Part shown: piece by piece, positions 1 to 7,009 of the stretch
Numbering within the stretch: the first letter of the stretch is position 1
Layout of the letters: the number at the start of each line of letters is the position of its first letter
Source of the DNA: Flavobacteriales bacterium UBA6165
GTDB taxonomy: Bacteria; Bacteroidota; Bacteroidia; Flavobacteriales_D; Crocinitomicaceae
Direction of reading: 5' to 3'
NCBI GenBank assembly: GCA_002422285.1
Contig: DIUF01000111.1
Span: 20,041 to 51,587, forward strand
Length of the DNA: 31,547 nt
Translations under genes and position numbers: made by a program
Notes under the pieces: model-generated
What the model was told of the DNA's origin: nothing
The model's database searches: none
The model's input: only the letters and a program-made list of their open reading frames with translations

Positions 1-1
1 C

Positions 2-691
2 TACACTTCTCAAAAAGGCATGGGAGGATTGGTCTTTGTTGCCCATCAATATTTAGGACAAATCTGGGTGTTTGACATCAACAAGAATGTGAACAATGAT
101 TATGTTTTGGTGGGCATTTATAACAGCAATCGTCAAGAAAGTTGTGGACTAAGTTTTGATCGCAGTACAGGTCTCTTGTATATTTTACACAACATTGACA
201 ACAATTTTTTGGAGGTTTGTGATTTGAGTGTTACACTTGTTAATAATCAGTACAAGTTAAACACGGTGCAAGAATTTAATGTTACGCTCCCAACCAATGG
301 AGGAAATAACATTGAAGGCGTCGCTGTTTCACCCAAATGTGACATGCCGAATCAACAAACGGTTTGGTTGGTGCGCGATGTTTCAGGACCTCAGAGCAAT
401 AACGCTTTAAAAGAATTCCGACCTTTTGGCTTGGTGGGAGCTTGTGCAATTGCTGGGGTTTCAGAAGAAAATAGCGCTTTTGTTGTAGCCCCAAACCCGG
501 TTGAAAATGTGCTTTTTTGTCAAAATACAGCTGAACAAGTCACGGCGATTATTTATAACTTGCAAGGAAAAGAAATAGGCGTTTTTCTCATAGAACCAGG
601 ACAAAACCAACTCGATTTAAGTCACTTGGATGTTGGAATATATGTTTTTAAGGCTGGCGCATTCACCCAAAAAATCATTGTGTCAAGGTAA
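2..691 (+). CDS. T9SS-exported beta-propeller-like protein, 3' part
   Basis: The reading frame is open from base 2, upstream of the first ATG at 20, so the gene starts outside the window and this is its C-terminal part. The visible N-terminal portion has repeated short strands and a segment IEGVAVSPKC, reminiscent of SdiA-regulated or phytase-like beta-propellers; that resemblance is weak. The last 70 or so residues are a type A T9SS sorting domain: VVAPNPVENVL, then a strand ending in YNLQGKEIG, then LDVGIYVFKA and a basic end KIIVSR. Such proteins cross the outer membrane by type IX secretion and lose this domain on the way. The catalytic or binding role is not determined. Confidence 0.85.
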   Translation, partial: YTSQKGMGGLVFVAHQYLGQIWVFDINKNVNNDYVLVGIYNSNRQESCGLSFDRSTGLLYILHNIDNNFLEVCDLSVTLVNNQYKLNTVQEFNVTLPTNGGNNIEGVAVSPKCDMPNQQTVWLVRDVSGPQSNNALKEFRPFGLVGACAIAGVSEENSAFVVAPNPVENVLFCQNTAEQVTAIIYNLQGKEIGVFLIEPGQNQLDLSHLDVGIYVFKAGAFTQKIIVSR

Positions 692-715
692 ATTGAAATT
701 CCTGATAAAACACAA

Positions 716-745
716 TTATTCACGCTAAATCCTGTTGTATCTTTG
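716..745 (+). promoter_or_regulatory. Bacteroidota promoter, TTA-N19-TATCTTTG
   Basis: TATCTTTG at 738-745 matches the Bacteroidota -7 element TAnnTTTG exactly. TTA at 716-718, 19 nt upstream, stands where TTG is expected. The GTG start at 750 is only 5 nt behind the -7 element, so the transcript may be leaderless or nearly so. Confidence 0.5.
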
Positions 746-749
746 TGGC

Positions 750-1121
750 GTGAAAAAGGAACCTGCTTTCATATTTGGTGTTTTATTGGTCTTGTTTGTT
801 TCCTTTGTTGGACAAAACCACAAGGTGTATGTTTATCTTTTTGACAACGCCAATTTCACAGAAAAACATTGTGTCAACAAAGATGCTCCTGAAATGCAGT
901 GCAATGGAGCTTGTCAATTGAACGAGAATCAAAACAATGAAGAACCCGTTGCGCCAAATCCGCTTGAATATCGCGCAATGGATTTGTTTTGGTGCGACGT
1001 TCTTCTTTTTAAAAGTGTTTTTATTAGCTCGATATCTCAAAAAAGTTATTTCTGTCAACGCTATGAATTGTTAAAGAAAAAAGAAAAAATTCAGGTTCCT
1101 CCGCCCAATGGTTTGGTGTAG
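750..1121 (+). CDS. small membrane protein with Cx9CNGxCQLN motif
   Basis: This 123-residue protein starts at GTG 750; an in-frame TTG at 735 is less likely because it lies upstream of the -7 element. Residues 6-21 form a hydrophobic segment (signal anchor or one membrane helix). It is followed by the motif C41-VNK-x5-C51-NGAC55-QLN, so three cysteines are spaced x9 and x3. The second half has a short hydrophobic stretch and a basic tail. A paralogue with identical Cys spacing lies at 4628-5005. Small proteins of this type occur in many Bacteroidota genomes near MbnP-type lipoproteins and outer-membrane transport proteins (recalled). The next gene, 43 nt downstream, encodes an outer-membrane protein. 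A metal-binding role, most likely copper, is inferred from context; no function is established. Confidence 0.75.
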   Translation: MKKEPAFIFGVLLVLFVSFVGQNHKVYVYLFDNANFTEKHCVNKDAPEMQCNGACQLNENQNNEEPVAPNPLEYRAMDLFWCDVLLFKSVFISSISQKSYFCQRYELLKKKEKIQVPPPNGLV

Positions 1122-1164
1122 CAATCAACCCGACCAGTTTTTCTAATTCTTTATTCAGTTTCAT

Positions 1165-2067
1165 ATGAGATATTTACATCTTAGTATTATTCTATTTTTT
1201 TCGTCACAATTGTGGGCTTGCGACATTTGTAGCAGCGCTTTTGAAGTGGTGCCAAATGAGCGAAAAAGCAGTTTTGGAATTTATTATTCTACTGTTTATA
1301 GACTAGGGTTCCCGCAAGTTCAAACCAAACATTCTGGTCATTTGAACTATATGGATTCGGAGGTCAAGGAGATTTTTAATGTTTACGATTTGCGTTATCG
1401 TCACGCTTTTTCTGAGCGCGTTTTTGGCGAGCTGATTGTGCCTATGCGAAACACCTACATGGGCTTGAATAGTTACAAACGTTTCGACCGCTGGGGTTTG
1501 GGTGATATTCAGTTGCAGGCCACTTACCGCTTGATTCAGCCCAATCCTGAAACAAAAATCAACCATCGTTTAGACATCACGTTTGGTGGAGACCTTCCTT
1601 CAGGTTCTTGGACAGATTCCATGAATCAAATCATGCTCGATCCTGTTTATCAATTTGGCAGCGGCTCATTTGATTTTTGGCTTTCTACAGCTTATGTGGG
1701 GCGCTTTGATAAGTTTGGATATAGCTTGAACGCCATCTATCGCCGAAACACCAACAATGCGCTGCATTTCAAATTCGGTGACGCGTTTATTGGAGACGTG
1801 AGCCTGTTTTTTATTCTCGATTTTGGAGACTTTAAAATCATGCCGCGAACAGGTGTCTTTTACCAACAAGGTTTTGCTGCAAAGTATCGAAACCAAGAAG
1901 ATTTACATTCAGGTGAGCGCATGGTCAGTTCTCAATATGGCATGAGTTTTTTCTATAAACAGTTTCAGTTTAATGGCTTAATCAGACATGTGTTGTTTCA
2001 CCAAACGCGTGGGGTAGAAGTCCGTCAAAAGTATTTTGGACAATTCGCGCTGATTTATAATTTTTAA
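1165..2067 (+). CDS. outer-membrane beta-barrel transporter-like protein
   Basis: This 300-residue protein has an N-terminal signal sequence ending LWACDIC. Cys19 and Cys22 are the only cysteines; LWAC could be a lipobox, or CDIC could be a metal-binding or redox pair at the mature N terminus. The rest alternates amphipathic strands with aromatic girdle residues and ends in ALIYNF, a typical outer-membrane barrel C-terminal strand with terminal Phe. It resembles the Bacteroidota 'transporter' proteins that start CDIC and sit beside MbnP lipoproteins (recalled family association). It lies 43 nt downstream of the CNGxC protein, so the two are probably co-transcribed. It converges on the HAD gene with only 7 nt between stop codons and no recognisable terminator. 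The transported substrate is unknown. Confidence 0.7.
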   Translation: MRYLHLSIILFFSSQLWACDICSSAFEVVPNERKSSFGIYYSTVYRLGFPQVQTKHSGHLNYMDSEVKEIFNVYDLRYRHAFSERVFGELIVPMRNTYMGLNSYKRFDRWGLGDIQLQATYRLIQPNPETKINHRLDITFGGDLPSGSWTDSMNQIMLDPVYQFGSGSFDFWLSTAYVGRFDKFGYSLNAIYRRNTNNALHFKFGDAFIGDVSLFFILDFGDFKIMPRTGVFYQQGFAAKYRNQEDLHSGERMVSSQYGMSFFYKQFQFNGLIRHVLFHQTRGVEVRQKYFGQFALIYNF

Positions 2068-2074
2068 GACCCAA

Positions 2075-2683
2075 TTATAGCCCCAACTCTAAAACACTTT
2101 GATTCACCAAATGAATGGTTTGCAGTCCAGCGGTTTTAGCTCCTTCTACATGTTGAATGGAGTCATCGATGAAGAGTGTTTCTTTGGCAATGAGTTGGTT
2201 TTCATCAAGTAGCAATTTAAAACTCTCAGGGTGTGGTTTTCTGTGACCAAATTCGTGGGAATAATAGGCTTTTACGAACAATTCATCTAAAGATTTTAGA
2301 CCGATTTGTTCGCGCAGTGTTTTCTCGAAATGGGTCTTATGAATTTCATTGGTGTTGCTGAATAGAAAAACCCGGTATTTGTCTTGAAGGGACTTGATAA
2401 AATCAATTTTATCCACAGACCAATTCAAAAGCATGGCGTTCCAAGCAGCTATGATGTCTTCGTTTTTTACACTTTCCGGAAGATGAGGTTTAAGTGAATA
2501 AACAAAATCGTTTGAAGATATTTTTCCTTCTTCGAAATCGTCAAAAACGCCTGCTTGTTTGGCCTGGGTGTAATGTTTGTCAAAATCACGAAATCCAAGG
2601 CGCTGAAAGGCATCAATGGTGTTTTGGTAGTTGATGTCTAAAATTACACCACCAAGGTCGAAAAGGATGTTTTTGATAGCCAT
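2075..2683 (-). CDS. HAD-superfamily phosphatase (YihX-like)
   Basis: This 202-residue protein has all four HAD motifs. Motif I is FDLGGVILD near residue 8, with Asp9 as the nucleophile. Motif II is LFSNT, motif III the Lys in RKPHPESF, and motif IV LFIDDS. The usual second Asp of motif I (DxD) is Gly, as in YihX-type sugar-phosphate phosphatases, so the general acid must come from elsewhere. The C1-type cap lies between motifs I and II. It probably hydrolyses a small phosphorylated metabolite; the substrate is unknown. Its ATG overlaps the stop codon of the upstream exported-protein gene (TAATG), which points to translational coupling. Confidence 0.88.
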   Translation of the reverse strand: MAIKNILFDLGGVILDINYQNTIDAFQRLGFRDFDKHYTQAKQAGVFDDFEEGKISSNDFVYSLKPHLPESVKNEDIIAAWNAMLLNWSVDKIDFIKSLQDKYRVFLFSNTNEIHKTHFEKTLREQIGLKSLDELFVKAYYSHEFGHRKPHPESFKLLLDENQLIAKETLFIDDSIQHVEGAKTAGLQTIHLVNQSVLELGL

Positions 2684-3654
2684 TAGAAGGTTTCAGGGAA
2701 AGTATAGAACAAACGCGCGTCACGAACAATACCCCAAGGCATACCGATGGCTTCACAGTTCATGATGATTTTTTCATCCAAGCGTTGTCCATAAAAGAGT
2801 GCGTATTTTTGTAGTTGACCATGTTTTTTGGCGTGCCAGTCATGAATAAAGGCAAATTCCCAAGGTAAGATTTTGTCTTGATAAAGCAAGGACATTAAAC
2901 GAGATTCATTTTTTTGAAACCAATTTGCTTCGTTTGTGTATTCGATATAGAGTTCAGTATCGTCCGACTCCCTTAATTTATTTAAGGCCCAGGCATCTGA
3001 CTCGGGCACTTTAGCATATCCTTTTTCACGGTTGGTTTTTGCCGCTTGAATCATGGTTTCGTGTTTATCGACAATTTTTCGGTCAAGCCTGTGATGAACT
3101 AAAATAGAGTCTTTGTAAATCATTTCAAGCTCAACAACAACAAGCTCAAGTCTTTCAAGCTCACGAAGCGTATTAATCAATGCTAAATCGGGGCGTGCGT
3201 TTTTGAGATAGCGCTTTTTATCCAGAAAAGCTTTCCATGCTTTTTCACCCAAAAAACCACCAATAAGTCTGTTGGGCAGACCCGTTCTCACCAAAGAATC
3301 TATTTTTCCATCTCGAGAAATGGCTTCGTTCAGCATCAAATCCACACCTTGTTTTTCGTTGAGCATAGCGTAACCAAAGCCAGCCATAAACCAATCAATA
3401 GGCAGGGTTGTGCGGTAGCTATATAGGGCGCCTTTTAAAAGTAACATCCCCTCAACAGGGCGACCATCGAGTATTTCTTTAAAAGCTTTATTCACTTCTT
3501 TGTGATAATTGAGGCTGTGGTTCTCGTTGTTTGTTAAGCTGTATAGAGTAACATTCATTGATTGTAATTCAACGTTTTCCGAAACCTGACGTTGTGAAAA
3601 ACCTATTGTCACAAAATATAATGAGCCTATAATGCTTGCGATAAAATAATTCAT
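2683..3654 (-). CDS. exported protein of unknown function
   Basis: The start is taken as ATG 3654, which gives a clean signal peptide (MNYFIASIIGSLYFVTIGFS) and 323 residues. A frame extension to 3711 would begin with TTG and overlap the -7 element. No known domain was recognised. Visible features are a mostly charged, helical, soluble body with leucine- and glutamate-rich stretches in the middle (around ELERLELVVVELEM, perhaps a coiled coil) and a C-terminal region with HDWHAKKHGQLQKYALFYGQ. The last looks vaguely like the repeat-poor C-terminus of DUF6624 proteins, but this is not secure. It is the first gene of a two-gene operon with the HAD phosphatase, with stop and start overlapping. 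Confidence 0.7.
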   Translation of the reverse strand: MNYFIASIIGSLYFVTIGFSQRQVSENVELQSMNVTLYSLTNNENHSLNYHKEVNKAFKEILDGRPVEGMLLLKGALYSYRTTLPIDWFMAGFGYAMLNEKQGVDLMLNEAISRDGKIDSLVRTGLPNRLIGGFLGEKAWKAFLDKKRYLKNARPDLALINTLRELERLELVVVELEMIYKDSILVHHRLDRKIVDKHETMIQAAKTNREKGYAKVPESDAWALNKLRESDDTELYIEYTNEANWFQKNESRLMSLLYQDKILPWEFAFIHDWHAKKHGQLQKYALFYGQRLDEKIIMNCEAIGMPWGIVRDARLFYTFPETF

Positions 3655-3708
3655 AATTGTAAATTTAGTTTGAGCAAAACAAGAACTCTGCCATCTTGAT
3701 TGGATGCA

Positions 3709-3716
3709 CAAAATTA
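3709..3716 (-). promoter_or_regulatory. -7 element TAATTTTG
   Basis: On the minus strand TAATTTTG matches TAnnTTTG about 55 nt before ATG 3654. A CTTTTG lies 15 nt upstream, a little closer than the usual -33 spacing. It would serve the exported protein-HAD operon. Confidence 0.4.
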
Positions 3717-3753
3717 GTGAATCTTCGCGCTCAAAAGTTGGCTGTTATGAAAC

Positions 3754-3782
3754 AAAAAAGCCTGACTAAAAGTGCCAGGCTT
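3754..3782 (-). terminator. intrinsic terminator after the MbnP gene
   Basis: On the minus strand AAGCCTG (3782-3776) pairs with CAGGCTT (3764-3758) around an 11-nt loop and is followed by a run of T. It lies 20 nt after the MbnP-like stop codon and ends the CNGxC-MbnP transcript. Confidence 0.8.
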
Positions 3783-3802
3783 CGAAATTTGAAAAGAGAA
3801 AA

Positions 3803-4579
3803 CTAGTGAATATGATGAATCAAGAAGGCTTCTCTAAAATTATCAGATAAAGTGATTGCTTTAGCACCGGGCATGTGAACAGTGTGCATGGTTTGTAGGG
3901 AAATACCACCATGCCAGAAGCGGGCACAGTTCACATAGAAATGCACTTTGGCATGATGTTCATGGCTCCCCTTTACTTCTAAAACACCTGGAAAATCTTG
4001 TGTGTTTATGCGAATGGCATTGGTATTGTTTTCATTTCTGAAGCCACCAAGGTGATATTTGAATTCTCCATTGCTAGCACCAGAGTCTGGGGATGTTCCT
4101 TCTGCTTTTACGAATATATATCCTGTCAGCCAACTCCAAAACATGCCGTTTGATGCAGCTAAAGCGCCTGTTTGAGCACCGGATACGTTGCGTGTTGAAT
4201 CCACACCTATGGTATATTCAATAGCCGTATATTTTCCAACAGGAACATCTTCAAGTTTAATTTTTGGTGCTGAGTTTTCGGTAACTTTTATCAAGTGGTA
4301 GCTTTCTGGCTGTGTCCACCACGAGCCGTCTTCTTTTCTCAACTTCACATTAGAAATGTAATAATTCAGCGTGGTGAATGTCATTTTCTCTCCTGTAGCA
4401 GGATGCGTCATTTCAGTATTCATAGCAAAAGCCGCAAAAGCAGGACCCCATTTGTGGTCGAATTCAAGTTCAACATCTCCCTCTGTTGCATTAGGGTGTT
4501 CTTCTTTTTTCTTACAGCTGTTCAAGGTTGATGCAGCAAATATCATGAGCGCAAGGGCTCCAAAAAATTTTGTTTTCAT
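3803..4579 (-). CDS. MbnP-like copper-binding lipoprotein
   Basis: This 258-residue protein has a lipoprotein signal with Cys22 (STLNSC) and a charged KKKEE linker. The body matches the MbnP family as I recall it: an early strand VELEFDHKWG, the conserved TTLNYYISNVKL, a central GVD near YTIGVDSTRN, the Trp-rich segment MFWSWLTGYIF, and a His-rich part HEHHAKVHFYV near the end. MbnP proteins (including MopE of Methylococcus) are periplasmic or surface proteins that bind copper. In MopE a Trp modified to kynurenine by the dihaem partner MbnH takes part. No MbnH-like gene is present here. The CNGxC protein is encoded 48 nt upstream and a terminator follows, so the two form a two-gene operon. 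The family call is fairly firm; copper binding by this protein is inferred. Confidence 0.85.
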   Translation of the reverse strand: MKTKFFGALALMIFAASTLNSCKKKEEHPNATEGDVELEFDHKWGPAFAAFAMNTEMTHPATGEKMTFTTLNYYISNVKLRKEDGSWWTQPESYHLIKVTENSAPKIKLEDVPVGKYTAIEYTIGVDSTRNVSGAQTGALAASNGMFWSWLTGYIFVKAEGTSPDSGASNGEFKYHLGGFRNENNTNAIRINTQDFPGVLEVKGSHEHHAKVHFYVNCARFWHGGISLQTMHTVHMPGAKAITLSDNFREAFLIHHIH

Positions 4580-4627
4580 GTTAGTTTATTTGAGATTATA
4601 AAAAATAAGAGTAGGCGTAGTTATAAA

Positions 4628-5005
4628 CTAACATGATGGTTTTGGCGGCTTTAGTGTTTTGTTTTCAAAGTCCTTGTGATAGAAACACACAAGGGCAATT
4701 AATTCTTTATCAGAATCATCATAATTTTGAATAAACCAACGAAGATCTTCGGGTAATATAAAAGAGGAAATGTTTAGCTCTTGCAGATTCATTGGAGTGC
4801 TTCGATCCGATTCATCGGATGTGCTTGATAACACTTTATTCAGCTGACAAACACCATTACAGTTTTTATCAGGATTGTTTTTGTTAATACATAATTTTGT
4901 AGCATAGTAATCCTGAAGGAGAATATAATCTACCACGAGAAAGCTTTTGTAAGCAAAGGGAGCCAGCAAAACAAGCAGGAGTGATATGGTGTAGATTCTA
5001 ATCAA
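4628..5005 (-). CDS. small membrane protein with Cx9CNGxCQLN motif
   Basis: This 125-residue protein begins at TTG 5005; no ATG lies near a sensible start. Residues 3-20 are a hydrophobic helix. The motif C39-INK-x5-C49-NGVC53-QLN follows, with the same spacing as the paralogue at 750-1121. The remainder is soluble, with WFIQNYDDSD and a proline-rich end KPPKPSC carrying a terminal Cys. It is the first gene of a two-gene operon with the MbnP-like lipoprotein. A role in periplasmic copper delivery or sensing is an inference from this pairing. Both paralogues use a non-ATG start close to a -7 element, which suggests low or tightly set translation. Confidence 0.75.
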   Translation of the reverse strand: MIRIYTISLLLVLLAPFAYKSFLVVDYILLQDYYATKLCINKNNPDKNCNGVCQLNKVLSSTSDESDRSTPMNLQELNISSFILPEDLRWFIQNYDDSDKELIALVCFYHKDFENKTLKPPKPSC

Positions 5006-5022
5006 GAGGAGCTTTTCTTGGT

Positions 5023-5051
5023 TAAAGGTAATAAAAAAACCCGCTTTTCAA
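5023..5051 (-). promoter_or_regulatory. promoter of the CNGxC-MbnP operon, TTG-N18-TACCTTTA
   Basis: On the minus strand TTG (5051-5049), 18 nt, then TACCTTTA (5030-5023). This is one base off the -7 consensus and 17 nt upstream of the TTG start. The -33 TTG lies in the loop of the accC terminator. Confidence 0.45.
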
Positions 5052-5060
5052 TTAAGCGGG
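5033..5060 (-). terminator. intrinsic terminator of the acc operon
   Basis: On the minus strand CCCGCTT (5060-5054) pairs with AAGCGGG (5046-5040) and is followed by seven T. It is 13 nt downstream of the accC stop codon. Confidence 0.88.
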
Positions 5061-5073
5061 CTTTTCATAAATA

Positions 5074-6408
5074 TTAAAACTCAAAGGTTTCCATGAATTT
5101 TGTTGTGAAATTTCCAGCGCGGAAGTCTGGATTATCCATCAACTTGATGTGGAAAGGAATAGTTGTTTTTACTCCTTCAATCACGTATTCTTCTAGAGCT
5201 CTTTTCATTTTCAGAATAGCTTCTTCACGTGTTTGTGCTACCGTAATCAATTTTGCAATCATTGAATCATAGTTTGGCGGAATAGTATAGCCAGCATAAA
5301 CATGGGTGTCAATCCGCACGCCATTACCTCCTGGCGAGTGATAAGAAGTAATTTTACCTGGTGAAGGGCGGAAATCATTATAAGGATCCTCTGCATTAAT
5401 TCTACATTGAATAGCATGCATGGTTGGATAATAATTTTTACCTGAAATTTTTTCACCGAAGGCAATCTTAATTTGTTCTTTAATCAAATCATAGTCAATA
5501 ACTTCTTCTGTAATGGTGTGTTCAACTTGAATTCTGGTATTCATTTCCATGAAGTAGAAATCACGGTTTTTGTCAACCAAAAACTCAACCGTACCAACAC
5601 CTTCATAATTTACAGCCTTTGCAGCTTTGATGGCCGCTTCTCCCATTTTTTCACGAAGCTCATCCGTCATGAATGGACTAGGTGTTTCTTCTACCAATTT
5701 TTGATGGCGGCGCTGAATAGAGCAGTCACGTTCAGAAAGGTGACAAGCGTTGCCATATTGGTCTCCAGCAATCTGGATTTCAATATGTCGAGGCTCTTCT
5801 ATGAATTTTTCCATGTAAATACCGTCGTTTCCAAATGCAGCCCCAGCTTCTTGACGCGCAGAATCCCATGCGGCCTCCAATTCCTCTTCTTTCCAAACGA
5901 TGCGCATACCTTTTCCGCCTCCACCGGCAGTGGCCTTTAAAATGACGGGGTAAACAATGATTTTAGCGTTTTTCTTGGCGTCGTCAAGATCTTTTAGTAG
6001 CCCTTTTGAACCAGGAATACATGGAACACCAGCCGCTAGCATGGTTGCTTTCGCTGTTGCTTTATCACCCATGCCCGCAATTTGTTCTGGCAAAGCACCG
6101 ATAAATTTAATGCCATGGTCTTGGCACACTTTAGAGAATTTCTCGTTCTCAGATAAGAAACCATAACCTGGGTGAATGGCGTCAGCGTTTGTTATTTCCG
6201 CTGCCGCTATAATATTAGGGATGCTTAAATAAGATTTTGAACTAACAGCAGGACCGATACAAACAGCCTCATCAGCGAAACGAACGGGTAAACTATCTCT
6301 ATCAGCTGTTGAATAAACCGCAACTGTTTTTATGCCCATTTCTTTACAAGTTCTAATCACACGAAGTGCAATTTCTCCCCTGTTGGCAATCAATATTTTT
6401 TTAAACAT
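5074..6408 (-). CDS. accC: acetyl-CoA carboxylase, biotin carboxylase subunit
   Basis: This 444-residue protein carboxylates biotin on AccB using ATP and bicarbonate, the first half-reaction of malonyl-CoA synthesis. It has the family length and full domain order: N-terminal domain from MFKKILIANRGEIALRVIR, ATP-grasp with the glycine loop GGGGKGMRIV, RHIEIQ with ERDCSIQRRHQK, the catalytic FMEMNTRIQVEHT block, and the C-terminal biotin carboxylase domain with the GYTIPPNYDSMIAKLI segment. It is the last gene of the yceD-rpmF-plsX-fabH-accB-accC operon, 79 nt after accB, and is followed by an intrinsic terminator. Confidence 0.98.
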   Translation of the reverse strand: MFKKILIANRGEIALRVIRTCKEMGIKTVAVYSTADRDSLPVRFADEAVCIGPAVSSKSYLSIPNIIAAAEITNADAIHPGYGFLSENEKFSKVCQDHGIKFIGALPEQIAGMGDKATAKATMLAAGVPCIPGSKGLLKDLDDAKKNAKIIVYPVILKATAGGGGKGMRIVWKEEELEAAWDSARQEAGAAFGNDGIYMEKFIEEPRHIEIQIAGDQYGNACHLSERDCSIQRRHQKLVEETPSPFMTDELREKMGEAAIKAAKAVNYEGVGTVEFLVDKNRDFYFMEMNTRIQVEHTITEEVIDYDLIKEQIKIAFGEKISGKNYYPTMHAIQCRINAEDPYNDFRPSPGKITSYHSPGGNGVRIDTHVYAGYTIPPNYDSMIAKLITVAQTREEAILKMKRALEEYVIEGVKTTIPFHIKLMDNPDFRAGNFTTKFMETFEF

Positions 6409-6487
6409 GTCTTTTCAATTAAATCATTATACATGACCAAGAACCCCGGTGAATTAGGGAAGCCCAAACACCTCAAAACAATGCTGA

Positions 6488-6964
6488 TTAAGCTGGGTCA
6501 ACCAAGAATAATGGCTGGTCGTATTCAACAGGTGAAGCGTCGTCAACCAAAACTTTAACGATTTTACCTGAAACCTCAGATTCGATTTCGTTGAATAGTT
6601 TCATGGCCTCTATGATACAAAGCACAGACCCTTTCTGAACACTATCACCAACATTTACAAAAACATCTTTGTCTGGTCCTGGCGAGCGGTAGAAGGTGCC
6701 AATCATAGGAGATTTGATCGTTATTAAGTTGCTTTTTTCTTCAGTTGGCTCTGCTTGACTTGGAGCGGTTGGTGCTGCTGCTGGTGCAACAGGAATAGGG
6801 TTTGGTGCAATCGGAGCGGCTTGAACATAAACAGTTTCTTCTTTGCGTGGTTTTTTTGATTCTGTTTTGATAATGATTTTGAAATCTTTTTGTTCGATTT
6901 CAACTTCAGTAACACCAGAACGAGATACAAATTTTATTAGTTCCTGAATTTCAGTTAATTTCAT
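6488..6964 (-). CDS. accB: biotin carboxyl carrier protein of acetyl-CoA carboxylase
   Basis: This 158-residue protein carries biotin between AccC and the carboxyltransferase. The N-terminal region (MKLTEIQELIKFVSRSGVTE) is the usual AccB oligomerisation segment. A proline/alanine-rich linker spans residues 49-75 and the biotinyl domain occupies 80-157. The biotinylated lysine is Lys122 in IEAMKLFNEIE. ITIKSPMIGTFYRSPGPD is the standard domain start with the AccB thumb region. The gene lies between fabH and accC on the same strand. Confidence 0.97.
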   Translation of the reverse strand: MKLTEIQELIKFVSRSGVTEVEIEQKDFKIIIKTESKKPRKEETVYVQAAPIAPNPIPVAPAAAPTAPSQAEPTEEKSNLITIKSPMIGTFYRSPGPDKDVFVNVGDSVQKGSVLCIIEAMKLFNEIESEVSGKIVKVLVDDASPVEYDQPLFLVDPA

Positions 6965-7009
6965 ATGAGTCGGATTTAAAAGTTATGCTAAAGTAAGTAA
7001 AAATATCTT

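Noticed and set aside
5473..5940. 155-residue plus-strand frame inside accC
   Set aside because: It is a shadow of the highly conserved accC coding sequence.
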